DNA from: Alphaproteobacteria bacterium UBA6544
Lineage (GTDB): Bacteria > Pseudomonadota > Alphaproteobacteria > UBA8366
Direction: 5' to 3'
Length of the DNA: 20,710 nt
NCBI GenBank assembly: GCA_002434595.1
Contig: DJKK01000326.1
Span: forward strand, 1-20,710
Within the stretch, counting starts at the first letter, position 1. Every line of letters starts with the position of its first letter. The notes beneath the pieces were generated by a model, which was given only the letters and a program-made list of their open reading frames with translations, was not told where the DNA came from and made no database searches. This document shows, one piece after another, positions 1 to 8,759 of this stretch. The translations under genes were made by a program, and so were the position numbers.

Positions 1-50
1 GTCCCTGCAAACCGGCCTCGGCAAAGCTAACTCAAACAACTAGAAGGCGC

Positions 51-62
51 ACGGCGCGCCGT
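51..62. repeat. 12-base perfect palindrome upstream of the first gene
   Basis: ACGGCGCGCCGT reads the same on both strands. Flanking GGCG (46-49) and CGCC (63-66) can extend the pairing if C50 bulges out. It lies 34 bases before the start codon at 97, so it could be an operator half-site pair or a hairpin in the leader. GC-rich palindromes occur by chance in this kind of DNA. No other promoter element is convincing in bases 1-96. Confidence 0.3.
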
Positions 63-96
63 CGCCATAGACAGACTGCAAGAAGGAAGGTCAGCG

Positions 97-978
97 ATGG
101 AACTCGGATATGTCGGATTGGGTGCGATGGGTGGTGCCTTGGCGCGCCGGTTGATGTTATCTCACAAGCTCAGGGTTTTGGATTTACGGCCTGAAGCGGT
201 CGCTGAGTATGCGGAAAACGGAGCTATTCCAGCGCAAGACGGCACCTCGTTGGCGCGGGAAAGCGATATCGTGCTCCTTTGTCTGCCGCGGTCCGCCGAT
301 GTGCGCGAGGCGATCTTTGGCGCTGGGGGGCTCGCCGAAGGACTGTCGCCTGGCAAGATTGTTGTTGATCAGACGTCGGGCAATCCTGACGACACAAGAG
401 CCATGGCTGCAGAACTGGCGGAGCAGGGAATTACATTGATCGACGCACCGGTTTCAGGGGGACCTGCCGGCGCCGATGCGGGGACCATCGCCATCATGGT
501 GGGGGGGGCACAAGACGCGTTTGCCAAGGTGCGGCCGTATCTCGAATCGATCAGCCCGAATATTGTGCATTGTGGTCATATCGGAAACGGTCATGTCGTC
601 AAGCTGGTCAACAACACAATCGCTGCCTGCAATCGGCTGGGAATGCTGGAAGCCGTCGCGATGGGACGGAAATACGGCCTCTCGCTAGAAACCATGAGCG
701 ACGTGATCAATAAGTCGTCGGGGCGAAGCGGTGCGACCGAACGATTGCTGCCGGCGATGATTGCCGGTGAAGAAAGTTCGAACTTTGCGATGGGTCTGAT
801 GCTTAAGGACGTCAGCCTTGCGACACAGCTTGGCCTGAATTGCGGTGCTCCGATGTTTTTACATAACGTTGTACGGGGTCTGTTGCAGCAGGGCGTCTAT
901 GAGCATGGTGGTGATGCCAATCTGGATGAGATAATTCCCATTCTTGAAGCGATGGCGGATACGAAGTTTGTCGAGTAG
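97..978 (+). CDS. NAD(P)-dependent 3-hydroxyisobutyrate dehydrogenase-family reductase
   Basis: This 293-residue protein has the normal length of the beta-hydroxyacid dehydrogenase family, whose members (3-hydroxyisobutyrate dehydrogenase, tartronate semialdehyde reductase and relatives) interconvert a beta-hydroxy acid and its semialdehyde with NAD(P). The Rossmann motif GYVGLGAMG sits at residues 4-12. The substrate-binding stretch DAPVSGGPAGADAGT is at 116-130. The catalytic lysine is K169 within GNGHVVKLVNN, with N173 following, and the C-terminal helical domain carries the LKDVSLA signature (K237, D238). All hallmark residues are present, so it should be active. The ATG at 97 has AAGGAAGG at 83-90 six bases upstream. 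The neighbouring oxidative genes suggest a catabolic role, but sequence alone does not fix the substrate. A cytoplasmic enzyme is expected. Confidence 0.9.
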   Translation: MELGYVGLGAMGGALARRLMLSHKLRVLDLRPEAVAEYAENGAIPAQDGTSLARESDIVLLCLPRSADVREAIFGAGGLAEGLSPGKIVVDQTSGNPDDTRAMAAELAEQGITLIDAPVSGGPAGADAGTIAIMVGGAQDAFAKVRPYLESISPNIVHCGHIGNGHVVKLVNNTIAACNRLGMLEAVAMGRKYGLSLETMSDVINKSSGRSGATERLLPAMIAGEESSNFAMGLMLKDVSLATQLGLNCGAPMFLHNVVRGLLQQGVYEHGGDANLDEIIPILEAMADTKFVE

Positions 979-1021
979 CGCGATTCCACATCACAACACC
1001 ATTCCGAATAGGAATAGATAG

Positions 1022-2141
1022 ATGAAATCGGCTCTGTACGAACGTTTTGGGATCGATTTTCCGCTGTTTGCCGTCACCCATTGCCGTGAATTGCCGCTGA
1101 CGTGAAGAACGCGGGTGGATTCGGCGTTCTCGGTGCGGTGGCGCACACACCGGAGACACCAGAAATAGATCTTAAATGGATCGATAAGCAGGCTGAGTGA
1201 AAACCATACGGGGTCGACCTGCTTATTTCCAATAAGCTTTTAGGAAAGGGTGGTAGGCTTTCGGCCGCCGACTATGAGGCACGAGTACCGCCCGAACATC
1301 GGCTATACATGGCTGAGCTGCTGGAACGCCATGAAATAAATACTGGATATTTATTGGACGACGCGGGCGACAGCAGCTACGGGGATAATTTTCGTGCGAC
1401 GGGCGCGTCATGGACGTCGCGTTCTCTCATCCGATCTCTATTATCGTAAACGCACTTGGTGTCCCGCCTGACTACATGGTGGAAGAGTCACGGCGTCACT
1501 GCCGGTGCTTTGACGGGTGCAAAAGAACACGCAATCAAGCACGCAGAGGCGGTCGTAGATGTTTTGATCTTTTCCGGAACGGAAGCTGGCGGACATTGCG
1601 GGGAAGTGTCGACAATGGTCTTGATCCCGGAGGTCGTTCGCGTCATGGAGGCGCATCCGAATGAACAAATTCTTGCAGCCGGGGGAATTGCGACCGGTCG
1701 CTAGATCGCTGCTTGTATGGGCATGGGTGCGGCGGGTGCCTGGACGGGTTAGGTATTGTTAAACACCGCCGAGGCGGAGACCATTCCGACCGTAAAACAG
1801 AAAATGCTGGCTGCTGGATCGCGAGATACGGTCCGCTTACGCAGCCGAAGGGGCAAGCCTACCCGCCAACTACAGTGGAGTTGGACGGACGCTTGGCATT
1901 CCGAGGCGTGCCGGATTCGCTGTCGATAACAGTACGAGGGTTAATCTCACTGCCCGCCATAACAAAGATCGATAAGTTGCCGGAGAGCGGCCATGCCGGT
2001 GCCAAATAATTGGCGGCGTAATATGTGGGTCAGGCTGTTGGGTCGATTAATACGGAGCAATCCGCGCGTTCCGTCGTCTACGACTTCACGGAGGACTTTG
2101 GGGAGGCGGTTCAGCGGCTCGCTGGAACGGTCGCGGAGTAG
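1022..2141 (+). pseudogene. Decayed nitronate monooxygenase / 2-nitropropane dioxygenase-like gene
   Basis: Pieces of one protein appear in order in different frames. An N-terminus beginning MKSALYERFGIDFP starts at 1022 and stops near 1105. NAGGFGVLGAVAHTPE continues in another frame after a shift. The core around 1486-1704 contains VTAGALTGAKEHA, then GTEAGGHCGEVSTMVLIPEVV, then ILAAGGIATGR and a stop. A C-terminal piece reads YVGQAVGSINTEQSAR and runs to a TAG at 2139-2141. The order and the GGH and AAGGIATGR motifs match FMN-dependent nitronate monooxygenase-like TIM barrels. At least four in-frame stops or frameshifts separate the pieces, so no functional product is expected. Some stretches between about 1200-1450 and 1800-2000 are less clearly recognisable. 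Confidence 0.85.
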
Positions 2142-2203
2142 ATTTTAGAAAGTAGAATTGAGGGGCAGTCTCAAACAGAAATTCTCGAGCGCCGGTGCAT
2201 CTA

Positions 2204-2233
2204 TGGACAGCAGAATACGCGCTCAATTATAAC
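2204..2233 (+). promoter_or_regulatory. Candidate sigma70-type promoter for the CoxL-GMC-ACAD operon
   Basis: TGGACA at 2204-2209 (one mismatch to TTGACA) and TATAAC at 2228-2233 (one mismatch to TATAAT) are separated by 18 bases, close to the optimal spacing. The site lies downstream of the dead monooxygenase and about 100 bases before the CoxL-type start at 2330. It would drive the whole co-directional block. This is a consensus match by eye only. Confidence 0.35.
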
Positions 2234-2329
2234 GAATTTCGGATGAAATGCTTTGCCAAAGGCTGTAGTGTTTCCTGCCGTGACGTAAGTGGTTTCTGGA
2301 TGCTCCGGAGCAGTAGGGATAGATTAGAA

Positions 2330-4687
2330 ATGGCCAATTCGTCTATGAATGAAGCGCCTGAATTTGAGAAATTTGCTGTCGGGCAGCCGGTCTCCCGGCT
2401 TGAAGACCCGATGTTGCTCCGCGGTGACGGGATTTATACGGACGACGTCGGTTTGGATGGGCAAGCGTATGCCTATGTCTTCCGGTCGCCGTATGCGCAC
2501 GGCTCGATCTGTAAATTGGACGTATCGCAAGCAGCGAACGCTCCTGGCGTTCTTACGGTCCTTACGGCGGCCGATATGGAAGACGCCGGCGCAAACCTGC
2601 TGTTCTGTCGATTAAATACGGTGAGCCGGGACGGTTCGCCTATGATCAAACCCGATCGTCCCTGTCTCGCAAGGGGAAAGGTGCGCTATCGGGGCGAGGC
2701 GATCGCTGTGGTCGTCGCCGAAAGTATTGCCGAAGCGAAAGATGCGTCCGAGCTGATCGAAATGGACATCGACGTTCTACCCGCTGTTACGGATTCAAGA
2801 AAAGCATTAGCCGATGGTGCACCGCAGCTGCATGACGCGGCTGCAAATAACCGGGCGCTCGACTGGGAGTACGGTGATGAAGCGGAGGCCGAACGAATTT
2901 TCTCCAAAGCCCATCATGTGACGACTCTGACCATACGGAACAATCGAGTGGCAGTCTCGCCGATTGAGCCGCGCGCGGCAGTTGGAGAGTTTGACCCGGA
3001 TACGGGCCGCTACACTCTCCACGTTCCGACACAAGGTGTCTTCGGTTATACGACGGATATGGCCGAACAGGTCCTCGGTGTATCGAGGGAGAATCTGCAT
3101 GTTGTAACCAATCGTGTTGGCGGTTCATTCGGTATGAAGTCGGCACCCTATCCGGAGTATGCTCCCGTCCTGGTAGCGGCGCGGCGTCTTGCGCGTCCGG
3201 TGAAATGGTGCGACGAACGTAGTGATAGTTTCCTCTCCGACCAACACGGTCGTGACGGTTGGGCCGACGTGTCACTGGCCTTCGACAGTGAGGCCAGAAT
3301 CCTGGGCGCGAAAGTCATCAGTTACGGAAACGCGGGTGCATATTTCAGCGCCGTCGGGCCGAACATGTATACCAACAATATCCAGCGTAATTTCCCGAGC
3401 GTCTATCGGTTGCCGATGCTGTATGCGCGGTCGCACGCGGTCTTCACGAACACAACGCCGATTGGCGCGTTCCGGGGTGCAGGTCGACCTGAAGCGGTCT
3501 ATTTCATGGAGCGGCTGATTGATACTGCGGCCCGCGAAATGGCCGTCGACCGTATCGAATTGCGCCGCCGCAACGCGCTGCAACCGGATGAAATCCCCTA
3601 TACCGCTGCGGGCGGGCTGGAATACGACAGCGGCGATTTCCCGGCCGTTCTCGACAAAGCCTTGGCCAGCGCCGATTGGGAGGGTTTTGAAGAACGCCGG
3701 CAGGCATCGGCCGAGAAAGGACTACTCCGCGGGCTCGGGGTTGCGACGTATCTTGAGGCGACAGGTGCGCCCGCGCGGGAGATGGGGCGTCTCAGGTTTG
3801 AGGAAGACGGGACCGTTACCATGGTCACCGGATCGCTCGACTACGGTCAGGGGCACGCCGCGTCGTTCGCGCAAGTTGTCGGCTCGACGCTTGGTATCCC
3901 GATCGAACGGTTTGGCCTCATTCAGGGCGACAGCGATGAGTTAATTGCAGGGCAGGGGTCCGGCGGCTCGAAGACGATGATTTCCGGCGGAACGATAATG
4001 CTGCATACCGCGGAGAAGGTGATCGAGAACGGGCGCCAGATTGCGGCGCATGTTCTCGAAGCGTCTCCGGTCGATATCGAGTTCGATGCCGGCCGGTTTA
4101 CGGTTGTGGGAACCGACAAGAGCATCTCCATCCTTGGGCTTGTGGAGGAGGCGCGCCAAGGATTGCCGGCGGACGTGCCGCAATCCCTGGATGCAGAAAT
4201 TATCGAGACGCCGCCGCCCTCGGCATTCCCCAACGGATGCCATGTTGCTGAGATCGAGATCGACCCCGAAACCGGAACCTTGTCTGTCGACCGATATACA
4301 ATCGTGGACGACTTCGGCAATCTGATAAATCCGATGTTGGTCGAGGGTCAGGTGCACGGAGGTATAGCACAAGGTTTCGGTCAGGCCGTGATGGAGGACA
4401 TTCTCTACGATGATGATGGTCAGTTGATTACCGGAACGTTCATGGACTACGCCATGCCGCGCGCGGCGGACCTGCCGAATTTCGAGTTCGATTCGCATCC
4501 CGTGCCGGCAACGACCAATCCGCTGGGTGTGAAGGGCTGCGGCGAGGCGGGGTGTTCGGGGTCTCTGCCGTCCATCATGAATGCGGTCGCGGATGTGCTG
4601 ATGCGTGAGACGGGGGCATTGCATCTCGATATGCCGGCGACACCAGAGCGCGTTTGGCGGGCCTTGCACCAAGGGCGCGTCGAGTGA
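2330..4687 (+). CDS. Molybdopterin-binding large subunit of a xanthine dehydrogenase / CO dehydrogenase-family hydroxylase (CoxL-type)
   Basis: The 785-residue protein matches the molybdenum-binding subunit of molybdenum hydroxylases, which insert a water-derived oxygen into aldehydes, heterocycles or CO. The N-terminal domain begins with VGQPVSRLEDPMLLRGDGIYTDDV. VGGSFGMKS near 263-271 and AFRGAGR at 380-386 are pterin-site motifs. The catalytic glutamate is E739 in GVKGCGEAGCSGS. AFRGAGR resembles the AYRGAGR of 'form II' enzymes, not the AYxCSFR of true CO dehydrogenase, so an aldehyde or alcohol-derived substrate is likelier than CO. The frame is open from 2195, but ATG 2330 is preferred because family similarity starts there and a weak AGTAGGGA precedes it. 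No FAD (CoxM) or 2Fe-2S (CoxS) gene adjoins it; these must be encoded elsewhere or be absent. Confidence 0.9.
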   Translation: MANSSMNEAPEFEKFAVGQPVSRLEDPMLLRGDGIYTDDVGLDGQAYAYVFRSPYAHGSICKLDVSQAANAPGVLTVLTAADMEDAGANLLFCRLNTVSRDGSPMIKPDRPCLARGKVRYRGEAIAVVVAESIAEAKDASELIEMDIDVLPAVTDSRKALADGAPQLHDAAANNRALDWEYGDEAEAERIFSKAHHVTTLTIRNNRVAVSPIEPRAAVGEFDPDTGRYTLHVPTQGVFGYTTDMAEQVLGVSRENLHVVTNRVGGSFGMKSAPYPEYAPVLVAARRLARPVKWCDERSDSFLSDQHGRDGWADVSLAFDSEARILGAKVISYGNAGAYFSAVGPNMYTNNIQRNFPSVYRLPMLYARSHAVFTNTTPIGAFRGAGRPEAVYFMERLIDTAAREMAVDRIELRRRNALQPDEIPYTAAGGLEYDSGDFPAVLDKALASADWEGFEERRQASAEKGLLRGLGVATYLEATGAPAREMGRLRFEEDGTVTMVTGSLDYGQGHAASFAQVVGSTLGIPIERFGLIQGDSDELIAGQGSGGSKTMISGGTIMLHTAEKVIENGRQIAAHVLEASPVDIEFDAGRFTVVGTDKSISILGLVEEARQGLPADVPQSLDAEIIETPPPSAFPNGCHVAEIEIDPETGTLSVDRYTIVDDFGNLINPMLVEGQVHGGIAQGFGQAVMEDILYDDDGQLITGTFMDYAMPRAADLPNFEFDSHPVPATTNPLGVKGCGEAGCSGSLPSIMNAVADVLMRETGALHLDMPATPERVWRALHQGRVE

Positions 4688-6285
4688 ACGTGCCCGATTA
4701 TGTCGTGGTTGGCGCGGGATCGGCAGGTTGTGCGGTTGCCTGTCGGCTAGTTCAGGGAGGTGCGCGAGTAGCGCTTCTCGAAGCGGGTCCCCGTGATACA
4801 AGTTGGCGCATTCATGTACCTGCAGCCCTGCGGCCGCTTTTGAACGATCCTGCGGTGAATTGGAACTACAAGACCGAACCGGTCGAAAGTACCGCCGGTA
4901 GGCAGGTCAGCCTTCCGCGCGGCAAGGTTCTCGGCGGTTCGAGTTCTATCAACGGCATGTTGTATGTTCGCGGTAATCCTGCGGATTTCGATGGTTGGGC
5001 ACAACGCGGTTGCCGGGGTTGGTCCTATCAGGAAGTGTTGCCCTACTTCAGAAGTTCGGAAAACTACAAGCAAGGCGGCGATACAGAATTTCGTGGCGAT
5101 GATGGGCCGCTTGAGGTTGAGGACTATCGAACCGTTCTGCCGCTGACACACCGGTTCGTGCGCGCGGCCCAGGAAGCAGGTCATCCCTTCACTCCTGACT
5201 ACAACGGAGCCCAACAGGAGGGTGTCGGCTATTCCCAGATGACCCGCCGCGGACGCTTCCGGGGCTCGACGGCGCAGACTTATCTGCGAGCGGTGAAAGG
5301 TAATCCAAACTTAGAGATTATCACCGGTGCACGAGGTAGCCGCTTGATCTTCGTGGGGCGGAAGTGCGTCGGGATCACGTACCGTCAGGACGGATCGGAG
5401 AAGGAAGTCCGCGCGGCGAAAGAGGTGGTTCTCTGCGGCGGCGCCTACAATTCGCCTCATCTGCTGCAGATTTCTGGCATTGGACCGGGCAATCATCTTC
5501 GCGAAATCGGTGTCGACGTTTTGCACGACTTGACAGGGGTTGGCGGCAATCTGGCAGACCACTGGGGCGCCCGTATAAAGCACAACGTGCGTGCCAGTGA
5601 GATAACCATGAATCAGTTGTCGCGGCTTCCGAGGGTCGTCCCGGAAATTGCGAAATTCTTCCTGTTTGGCAACGGCGCTCTGACTTTTGGTGTGACCAGC
5701 GCAATTGTGTTCTGTCGCAGCCGTGAAGGCCTGGCGAGTCCGGACGTGCAACTCTCATTCACGCCAGCGACTCCGATTGATACCGGACAGGGCGCGTTGG
5801 AAAAGGACCCTGGGTTCCAGATCACCGCGATTCCGGTGCGTGCGGAGAGCCGCGGCCATGTCATGGCGCGAAACGCCGACCCGATGGATGACCCGGCGAT
5901 CACTCCGGCATATCTCACTGACGAGAATGATATCGATGTAGTGGTTTCCGGCATCGAGAAGGTGCGGGAGATCTGTAAAGCGGCACCACTGAAAGAGGTC
6001 AGTCTTGGCGAGTTAGCGCCGGGACCTGACGTTCGGACGCGCGATGAAATTCGGCAGTTCATGCGCGAGCATGGCGGCACGATCCACCACCCGGTCGGAA
6101 CCTGTAAGATGGGTGAGGATTCTGCCGCGGTCGTTGATCACCGCCTCTGCGTGCACGGTGTCGAGGGGTTACGTGTTGCCGATGCGTCTATCATGCCGAC
6201 GCTGACGACGGGAAATACGAACGCGCCGACGATAATGATCGGCGAGAAGGCCGCTGCGATGATGCTCGAAGATGCGAAAGGATAG
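4684..6285 (+). CDS. GMC-family FAD-dependent alcohol/choline dehydrogenase-like oxidoreductase
   Basis: This 533-residue flavoprotein belongs to the glucose-methanol-choline family, which oxidises primary alcohols to aldehydes. The FAD-binding GAGSAG lies at 10-15, followed by LLEAGP. The signature PRGKVLGGSSSINGMLYVRG lies around 79-98. The C-terminus holds HHPVGTCKMG with the likely catalytic base H469, and TGNTNAP with N513. The length is normal for BetA/AlkJ-like members. The start is taken as GTG 4684, which overlaps the upstream TGA as GTGA. The nucleotide-binding motif begins only a few residues later, so an earlier start is unnecessary. The overlap implies translational coupling to the CoxL-type subunit. 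The pair may take an alcohol to a carboxylic acid via an aldehyde. A cytoplasmic or membrane-associated location is expected; the substrate is unknown. Confidence 0.92.
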   Translation: MNVPDYVVVGAGSAGCAVACRLVQGGARVALLEAGPRDTSWRIHVPAALRPLLNDPAVNWNYKTEPVESTAGRQVSLPRGKVLGGSSSINGMLYVRGNPADFDGWAQRGCRGWSYQEVLPYFRSSENYKQGGDTEFRGDDGPLEVEDYRTVLPLTHRFVRAAQEAGHPFTPDYNGAQQEGVGYSQMTRRGRFRGSTAQTYLRAVKGNPNLEIITGARGSRLIFVGRKCVGITYRQDGSEKEVRAAKEVVLCGGAYNSPHLLQISGIGPGNHLREIGVDVLHDLTGVGGNLADHWGARIKHNVRASEITMNQLSRLPRVVPEIAKFFLFGNGALTFGVTSAIVFCRSREGLASPDVQLSFTPATPIDTGQGALEKDPGFQITAIPVRAESRGHVMARNADPMDDPAITPAYLTDENDIDVVVSGIEKVREICKAAPLKEVSLGELAPGPDVRTRDEIRQFMREHGGTIHHPVGTCKMGEDSAAVVDHRLCVHGVEGLRVADASIMPTLTTGNTNAPTIMIGEKAAAMMLEDAKG

Positions 6286-6290
6286 AGCGT

Positions 6291-7553
6291 ATGTCCGAGT
6301 ATACTGAAGAATCTGTCCGCGCTGAGCTGCGCGCTTGGCTTGAGGAGAATTGGGATCCCGATCTCAGCCTTCTGGAGTGGAGGAATATCCTCGTGGACTC
6401 GGGGTGGGGTATGCCGCAATGGCCGAAAGAATGGTTCGGGCGCGATCTGCCCGTCGGCTTACTGCGCATTGTGGATGAGGAGTTCAAGCGCGTTGATGCC
6501 ATCACGGTAGCGCGCAAAGGAGCGACGACCCTAGCCGGTTCTACGGTACTCGCGCACGGTTCTGACATGCTGCGGGAAAAATTCCTGCATCGCAGTCTCA
6601 CAGGCGAAGATTCTTGGTGCCAGCTGTTCAGCGAACCTGGCAATGGGTCAGATCTTGCAGGTGCGATGACTAGGGCGGACCGCCAGGGCAACAAGTATGT
6701 TGTTAACGGGCAAAAGGTCTGGACGACCAGCGCGCATCTTGCCGACTTCGGCCTTCTTCTGGCCCGGACAGATCTCGACGTGCCGAAGCATGACGGTCTC
6801 AGTTACTTTATTATGGATATGCGCCAGCCGGGCGTTGAGGTCGTTCCTCTGCGCCAAATGAACGACCACGCGTCGTTCAATCAAGTCTTCATGACCGATG
6901 CGGAAGTGCCGCCGGAGTATCTCCTTGAGAACGAAGGTGACGGTTGGAAAATAGCGACGACAACCTTAATGCACGAACGTCGCAATGCGGATTCAAATCG
7001 CCGTAAGGTGGAGCCAACCAAACGTCCGGAGCGAATTTTTCAGGAAGAAGCGGCGGAAATCGCGACTTCGATGGCGCCTTATACTTGGTACCCGCAGCGT
7101 ACCGGTCGGGCAGACCTGATAATTGAACGGGCCCAGGAAGCAGGCTGCAACGAGGACCCCGTAGTTCGCCAGGAAATCGCCAAACTGATGACGATGTCTA
7201 AGGCGGCGGAGTGGACGTCTAAACGGGCACGTGCCGCACAGGAACAAGGGCGCGCGCCGGGACCGGAAGGTTCCCTCGGCAAGCTAGCAGCAAGTGAAGT
7301 CGCGCGGGCGGCCAATCGCGTCCATACGATGATCAATGGTGCAGGTGCTATGTTGTCGGGTGCCGACAGTCCGAGCGACGGGCTAATCGCGGAAGTTCTA
7401 ATCTCTACACCTGCGATTTCGATTGCCGGCGGCACCGACGAAATTCAAAAGAACATCATCTCAGAACGCGTTCTAAAGATGCCGAAGGAGCCACGCTTCG
7501 ACACGGACCGGCCATATCGTGAAGTGCCGAAGAACGCGTTGCCGCAGAAATAG
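6291..7553 (+). CDS. Acyl-CoA dehydrogenase (FadE-like, first of a pair)
   Basis: This 420-residue flavoenzyme would introduce an alpha,beta double bond into an acyl-CoA. It shows the middle-domain FAD motif CQLFSEPGNGSDLAG, then KVWTTSAHLADFGLLLAR, and the C-terminal SIAGGTDEIQKNIISERVL. At the position where short- and medium-chain enzymes carry the catalytic Glu (YEG), this protein has G380. A Glu at 229 in LMHERRNADS sits where isovaleryl-CoA dehydrogenase has its base, so the enzyme may use that alternative position. A segment of about 50 residues after this Glu is an insertion relative to short ACADs, as in larger FadE homologs. The start is five bases after the GMC stop, so the two genes are almost certainly cotranscribed. 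The substrate chain or ring is not determinable. Confidence 0.92.
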   Translation: MSEYTEESVRAELRAWLEENWDPDLSLLEWRNILVDSGWGMPQWPKEWFGRDLPVGLLRIVDEEFKRVDAITVARKGATTLAGSTVLAHGSDMLREKFLHRSLTGEDSWCQLFSEPGNGSDLAGAMTRADRQGNKYVVNGQKVWTTSAHLADFGLLLARTDLDVPKHDGLSYFIMDMRQPGVEVVPLRQMNDHASFNQVFMTDAEVPPEYLLENEGDGWKIATTTLMHERRNADSNRRKVEPTKRPERIFQEEAAEIATSMAPYTWYPQRTGRADLIIERAQEAGCNEDPVVRQEIAKLMTMSKAAEWTSKRARAAQEQGRAPGPEGSLGKLAASEVARAANRVHTMINGAGAMLSGADSPSDGLIAEVLISTPAISIAGGTDEIQKNIISERVLKMPKEPRFDTDRPYREVPKNALPQK

Positions 7554-7571
7554 TCACCTTCATCTCAGCCC

Positions 7572-7577
7572 AGGAGG
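7572..7577 (+). promoter_or_regulatory. Shine-Dalgarno AGGAGG that fixes a GTG start
   Basis: A full AGGAGG lies ten bases before GTG 7588. It favours this GTG as the start of the second acyl-CoA dehydrogenase over the in-frame ATG 7519, which lies inside the previous gene, and ATG 7618, which lacks such a site and would cut into the N-terminal helix. Confidence 0.75.
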
Positions 7578-7587
7578 CATAGGCCCA

Positions 7588-8754
7588 GTGTACGAAGAAT
7601 TTGCCGAAGAGCACCGCATGGTCATCGATCTCGTCGAGAAGTTTGTCGAGAACGAGTTGATGCCGTTCGAAAAAGTCATCATGGAGCGGGAAGCGGGCGG
7701 CGGAAAAGCCTCCTTATTGCCGGAGGAAGAAGAACCGCTGCTCGCCAAATGCAAGGAGCTGGGGCTTTGGGCGCTTGATGCACCGGAGGAGATGGGAGGT
7801 TCCGAACTGCCGCCGACGGTGATGCTGGCGATAAATGAGAAGCTCTGGAGTACGGTGACACCATTCACCTTCCCGCCGGATTCTCCGAACTTGCTGATGC
7901 TCGACAAGGTCGCGACGCCCGAGCAGAAGGCCAAGTACATGGAACCCTATGCGCAAGGAGTCATGAAATCCTGCATCGCGATTTCGGAACCAGGTGCGGG
8001 CGGCGATCCGGCACATATGCGGACGCGCGCAATCAAGGACGGCGAAGACTGGGTCATAAACGGCCGCAAAATTTGGGTGTCTAACGTGCCGGCGGCCGAC
8101 TTCACCATCCTGATGGCAGTCACGGACCCCGAGAAAGGGGCCCGGGGCGGTATTACCGCCTTTATTGTCGATAAGGATACCCCCGGCTTCGGCATCGAGC
8201 GGGAAATTCCGATGCTTGGCGGATCGCGCACATATGAGTTGGTGATGGACGACATGCGCTTGCCGCAAAGTCAGGTCTTGGGTGAGGTCGGCGAGGGTTT
8301 CGCACCGATGCAGATGCGGCTTACCGTGCGGCGGCTGGAGATGGGTGCGCGGTGCATCGGAATGGCGGAACGTGCGTTGAAAATGATGTGCGAGCATACG
8401 CAGCAGCGGGAAACGTTCGGCGTCATGCTCTCGGATCGTCAAGCAATTCAATGGTGGATCGCAGATGCGGCCACGAAAATTCACACGACTCGTCTGCTGA
8501 TGAATGACGCGGCACACAAGGCGGAGCGCGGAGAGGATATTCGCACAGCCGCTTCCATGTTGAAGGTATACGCGACCGAAATGGCGACGGAAGTTCTCGA
8601 CCACGCCATGCAGAGTTTCGGTGCAATGGGAATGACCCGGGAACTGCCGCTCGCGATCATGTCGCAACGTGTTCGGCTTGCACGAATTTACGAAGGTCCA
8701 ACGGAGGTCCACCGCATGGTGATCGCGCGGCGCACGTTGAGGAAATACGCATAG
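7588..8754 (+). CDS. Acyl-CoA dehydrogenase (second of a pair)
   Basis: This 388-residue protein has the full-length three-domain ACAD fold. The N-terminal helical domain begins near YEEFAEEHRMVIDL. The FAD and substrate-binding middle domain has AISEPGAGGDPAHMRTRA and VINGRKIWVSNVPAADF. The C-terminal helical domain ends in RIYEGPTEVHRMVIARR, in which E369 is the expected catalytic base of short/medium-chain-type enzymes. The start is GTG 7588, chosen by the AGGAGG at 7572-7577. It lies 34 bases after the first ACAD gene and is not its close duplicate, since motifs and length differ. Adjacent unlike ACAD genes form heteromers in some steroid-degrading bacteria, which is possible here but unproven. 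It is the last intact gene of the operon. Confidence 0.92.
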   Translation: MYEEFAEEHRMVIDLVEKFVENELMPFEKVIMEREAGGGKASLLPEEEEPLLAKCKELGLWALDAPEEMGGSELPPTVMLAINEKLWSTVTPFTFPPDSPNLLMLDKVATPEQKAKYMEPYAQGVMKSCIAISEPGAGGDPAHMRTRAIKDGEDWVINGRKIWVSNVPAADFTILMAVTDPEKGARGGITAFIVDKDTPGFGIEREIPMLGGSRTYELVMDDMRLPQSQVLGEVGEGFAPMQMRLTVRRLEMGARCIGMAERALKMMCEHTQQRETFGVMLSDRQAIQWWIADAATKIHTTRLLMNDAAHKAERGEDIRTAASMLKVYATEMATEVLDHAMQSFGAMGMTRELPLAIMSQRVRLARIYEGPTEVHRMVIARRTLRKYA

Positions 8755-8759
8755 GGGGA

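Noticed and set aside
2195..2329. N-terminal extension of the CoxL-type frame (45 extra codons)
   Set aside because: The residues show no family similarity, and the stretch overlaps the candidate promoter; ATG 2330 fits the family N-terminus.
3941..4801. Long open frame on the - strand opposite the end of the CoxL-type gene
   Set aside because: Antisense shadow with low-complexity composition and no family pattern.
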